Part shown: one piece after another, positions 62,531-64,000 of the stretch | Position numbering within the stretch: position 1 is the first letter of the stretch | Layout of the letters: every line of letters begins with the position of its first letter | From: Thalassotalea loyana | GTDB lineage: Bacteria; Pseudomonadota; Gammaproteobacteria; Enterobacterales; Alteromonadaceae | Length of the DNA: 64,000 nt | Assembly (NCBI RefSeq): GCF_030161435.1 | Contig: NZ_BSSV01000003.1 | Location: 372,001 to 436,000, forward strand | Direction: 5' to 3' | The notes under the pieces: model-generated | What the model was told of the DNA's origin: nothing | What the model saw: the letters and a program-made list of their open reading frames with translations, nothing else | The model's database searches: none | Program-made: the position numbers and the translations under genes

Positions 62531-64000
62531 TTATTCTTTGATATCTTTAGATGATGATAAATTCGGCTCTACTTTTGTATCATCTTTGCCATCTTCTACG
62601 GCGCTATCATCGACTGGCTCTTCTTTAGCTTTTGGCGGCTCAGAAGAACTTGAGTCGTCAAAACCACCACCGTCTGCTGGTGGGCGAACTTCTTTTCGCT
62701 CCATCAAGTCATCAATTTGACCTGCATCGATAGTCTCGTACTGCATTAGCGCATCTTTCATGGCATGCAAGATGTCCATATTATCTTTTAAGATTTGCTC
62801 AGCACGATCATAGTTGCGATTACAAAACGCTTTGATTTCTAGGTCAATCTCTTGTGCAGTTTCATCAGACATGTGCAAAGACTTTGATGATGTACGGCCT
62901 AAGAACACTTCGCCTTCTTCTTCAGCGTAAAGCATAGGACCCATTTTCTCAGATAAGCCCCACTGAGTTACCATCTTACGCGCTAAATTAGTTGCACGTT
63001 CAATGTCATTAGACGCACCTGTTGATACTTTGTCTGGACCGTAAATAATTTCTTCTGCAATACGACCACCATATAGTGAAGAGATATTGCTTTCTAAATG
63101 TTGTTTAGAGTGACTAAAACGGTCTTTCTCAGGCAAGTACATAGTGACACCTAGTGCACGGCCACGAGGAATAATACTTACTTTGTAAACCGGGTCATGC
63201 TCTGGTACTAAACGACCAACAATCGCGTGACCTGCTTCGTGGTATGCTGTCATTTCTTTCTCTTCATCGCTCATCACCATAGAACGACGTTCAGCACCCA
63301 TCAAGATTTTATCTTTTGCTTTTTCAAACTCTTCCATCGACACCAGTCGACGAGAAGCACGAGCAGCAAACAAAGCAGCTTCGTTCACTAAGTTTGCTAA
63401 ATCAGCACCAGAAAAACCTGGTGTACCACGTGCAATAACTGACGCCTTAACGTCATCACCAATTGGTACTTTACGCATGTGAACCTTTAGGATTTGTTCA
63501 CGACCACGGATGTCAGGCAAGCCTACTGTTACCTGGCGGTCGAAACGGCCAGGACGCAATAATGCAGGGTCTAACACGTCTGGGCGGTTAGTTGCTGCAA
63601 TAACAATAACGCCTTCGTTACCTTCAAAGCCATCCATTTCAACTAACATTTGGTTTAACGTTTGCTCACGCTCATCGTGACCACCACCTAAACCAGCACC
63701 ACGTTGACGACCTACCGCATCAATCTCATCGATAAAAATGATACACGGCGCAGACTTTTTCGCTTGCTCGAACATATCACGCACACGTGAAGCACCTACA
63801 CCAACAAACATTTCTACAAAGTCAGAACCTGAGATTGAAAAGAAAGGTACTTTTGCTTCACCGGCAATCGCCTTAGCAAGCAACGTTTTACCTGTACCTG
63901 GCTGACCAACCATTAAAACACCAGATGGAATACGACCACCAAGTTTTTGGAACTTCGTCGGATCACGCAAGTAATCAACTAACTCAGCCACTTCTTCTTT
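62531..64000 (-). CDS. ftsH: ATP-dependent zinc metalloprotease FtsH, N-terminal part cut by the window edge
   Basis: 490 codons are visible including the stop, and the frame is open to the edge, so the N-terminal membrane part (about 160 residues) is missing. Seen in order: Walker A G-Q-P-G-T-G-K-T, Walker B I-I-F-I-D-E-I-D, the second region of homology ending L-R-P-G-R-F-D-R, the zinc site [10 protein letters not shown], and a disordered D/S/E-rich tail. FtsH degrades membrane and short-lived cytoplasmic proteins. Its place upstream of folP and glmM is conserved in gammaproteobacteria. Confidence 0.97.
   Translation of the reverse strand, partial: KEEVAELVDYLRDPTKFQKLGGRIPSGVLMVGQPGTGKTLLAKAIAGEAKVPFFSISGSDFVEMFVGVGASRVRDMFEQAKKSAPCIIFIDEIDAVGRQRGAGLGGGHDEREQTLNQMLVEMDGFEGNEGVIVIAATNRPDVLDPALLRPGRFDRQVTVGLPDIRGREQILKVHMRKVPIGDDVKASVIARGTPGFSGADLANLVNEAALFAARASRRLVSMEEFEKAKDKILMGAERRSMVMSDEEKEMTAYHEAGHAIVGRLVPEHDPVYKVSIIPRGRALGVTMYLPEKDRFSHSKQHLESNISSLYGGRIAEEIIYGPDKVSTGASNDIERATNLARKMVTQWGLSEKMGPMLYAEEEGEVFLGRTSSKSLHMSDETAQEIDLEIKAFCNRNYDRAEQILKDNMDILHAMKDALMQYETIDAGQIDDLMERKEVRPPADGGGFDDSSSSEPPKAKEEPVDDSAVEDGKDDTKVEPNLSSSKDIKE

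Noticed and set aside
1-64000. Insertion sequences, prophage, integrase or attachment sites
   Set aside because: No transposase, integrase, phage gene or target-site duplication was recognised. The tRNA genes have no integrase beside them.

Overview
The window looks like chromosomal DNA from a marine gammaproteobacterium of the order Alteromonadales, most likely Colwelliaceae (Colwellia/Thalassotalea-like). The basis is the conserved ftsH-folP-glmM-tpiA-secG-tRNA-Leu(GAG) block, the divergent dnaQ/rnhA pair, several TonB-dependent receptors, a laminarin-type glucan locus and moderately AT-rich DNA. The genus is inferred from gene content, not from a marker phylogeny. Both ends cut a gene: an acyltransferase at the left and ftsH at the right.

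Layout. 1-6.1 kb: acyltransferase 3' end, four tandem tRNA-Asp genes with a strong promoter and leader hairpin, a frameshifted TIGR03503-type membrane protein, dnaQ, rnhA, a persulfide-dioxygenase-like MBL hydrolase, and two small membrane protein genes. 6.3-17 kb: two tandem paralogous outer-membrane proteins (CBM9-like plus DUF5916 barrel), a lone type IV pilin-like gene, and a periplasmic SBP_bac_5 protein next to a large hybrid histidine kinase. 17-43 kb: a lipoprotein PQQ sugar dehydrogenase, then a beta-1,3-glucan (laminarin) locus. It holds a GPH-type transporter, a GH16 lipoprotein with a malectin-like domain, a GH149-like beta-1,3-glucan phosphorylase, two GH17 genes (one with an in-frame TGA), a multidomain di-haem lipoprotein, a TonB-dependent receptor, a 2087-residue GH16 lipoprotein with about ten accessory modules, and a LytS/LytTR two-component pair.

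43-56 kb: a lipid/acyl-CoA cluster (SDRs, phosphatase, aminoglycoside-phosphotransferase-like protein, acyl-CoA dehydrogenase, acyl-CoA ligase, class II aldolase, bile-acid:sodium-symporter-family transporter, TonB receptor) with two LysR regulators. 56-59 kb: a CtlX-type hydrolase, ornithine cyclodeaminase and an Lrp-type regulator, suggesting arginine/citrulline to ornithine to proline. 58.9-64 kb: the housekeeping block.

How the glucan genes fit together (inference): two surface or periplasmic GH16 lipoproteins cut laminarin, the TonB receptor imports oligomers, the GPH transporter moves them inward, and signal-less GH17 and GH149 enzymes finish degradation in the cytoplasm partly by phosphorolysis. 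The most interesting regulatory signal is a composite direct repeat, GCTAAGRCGGA-N10-GCYAAAACGGA, with half-sites exactly 21 bp apart. It occurs twice between the giant GH16 gene and the LytS/LytTR genes, and in degenerate form between the transporter and the small GH16 gene. Its geometry fits LytTR-domain DNA binding, which suggests that the adjacent two-component system controls this locus.
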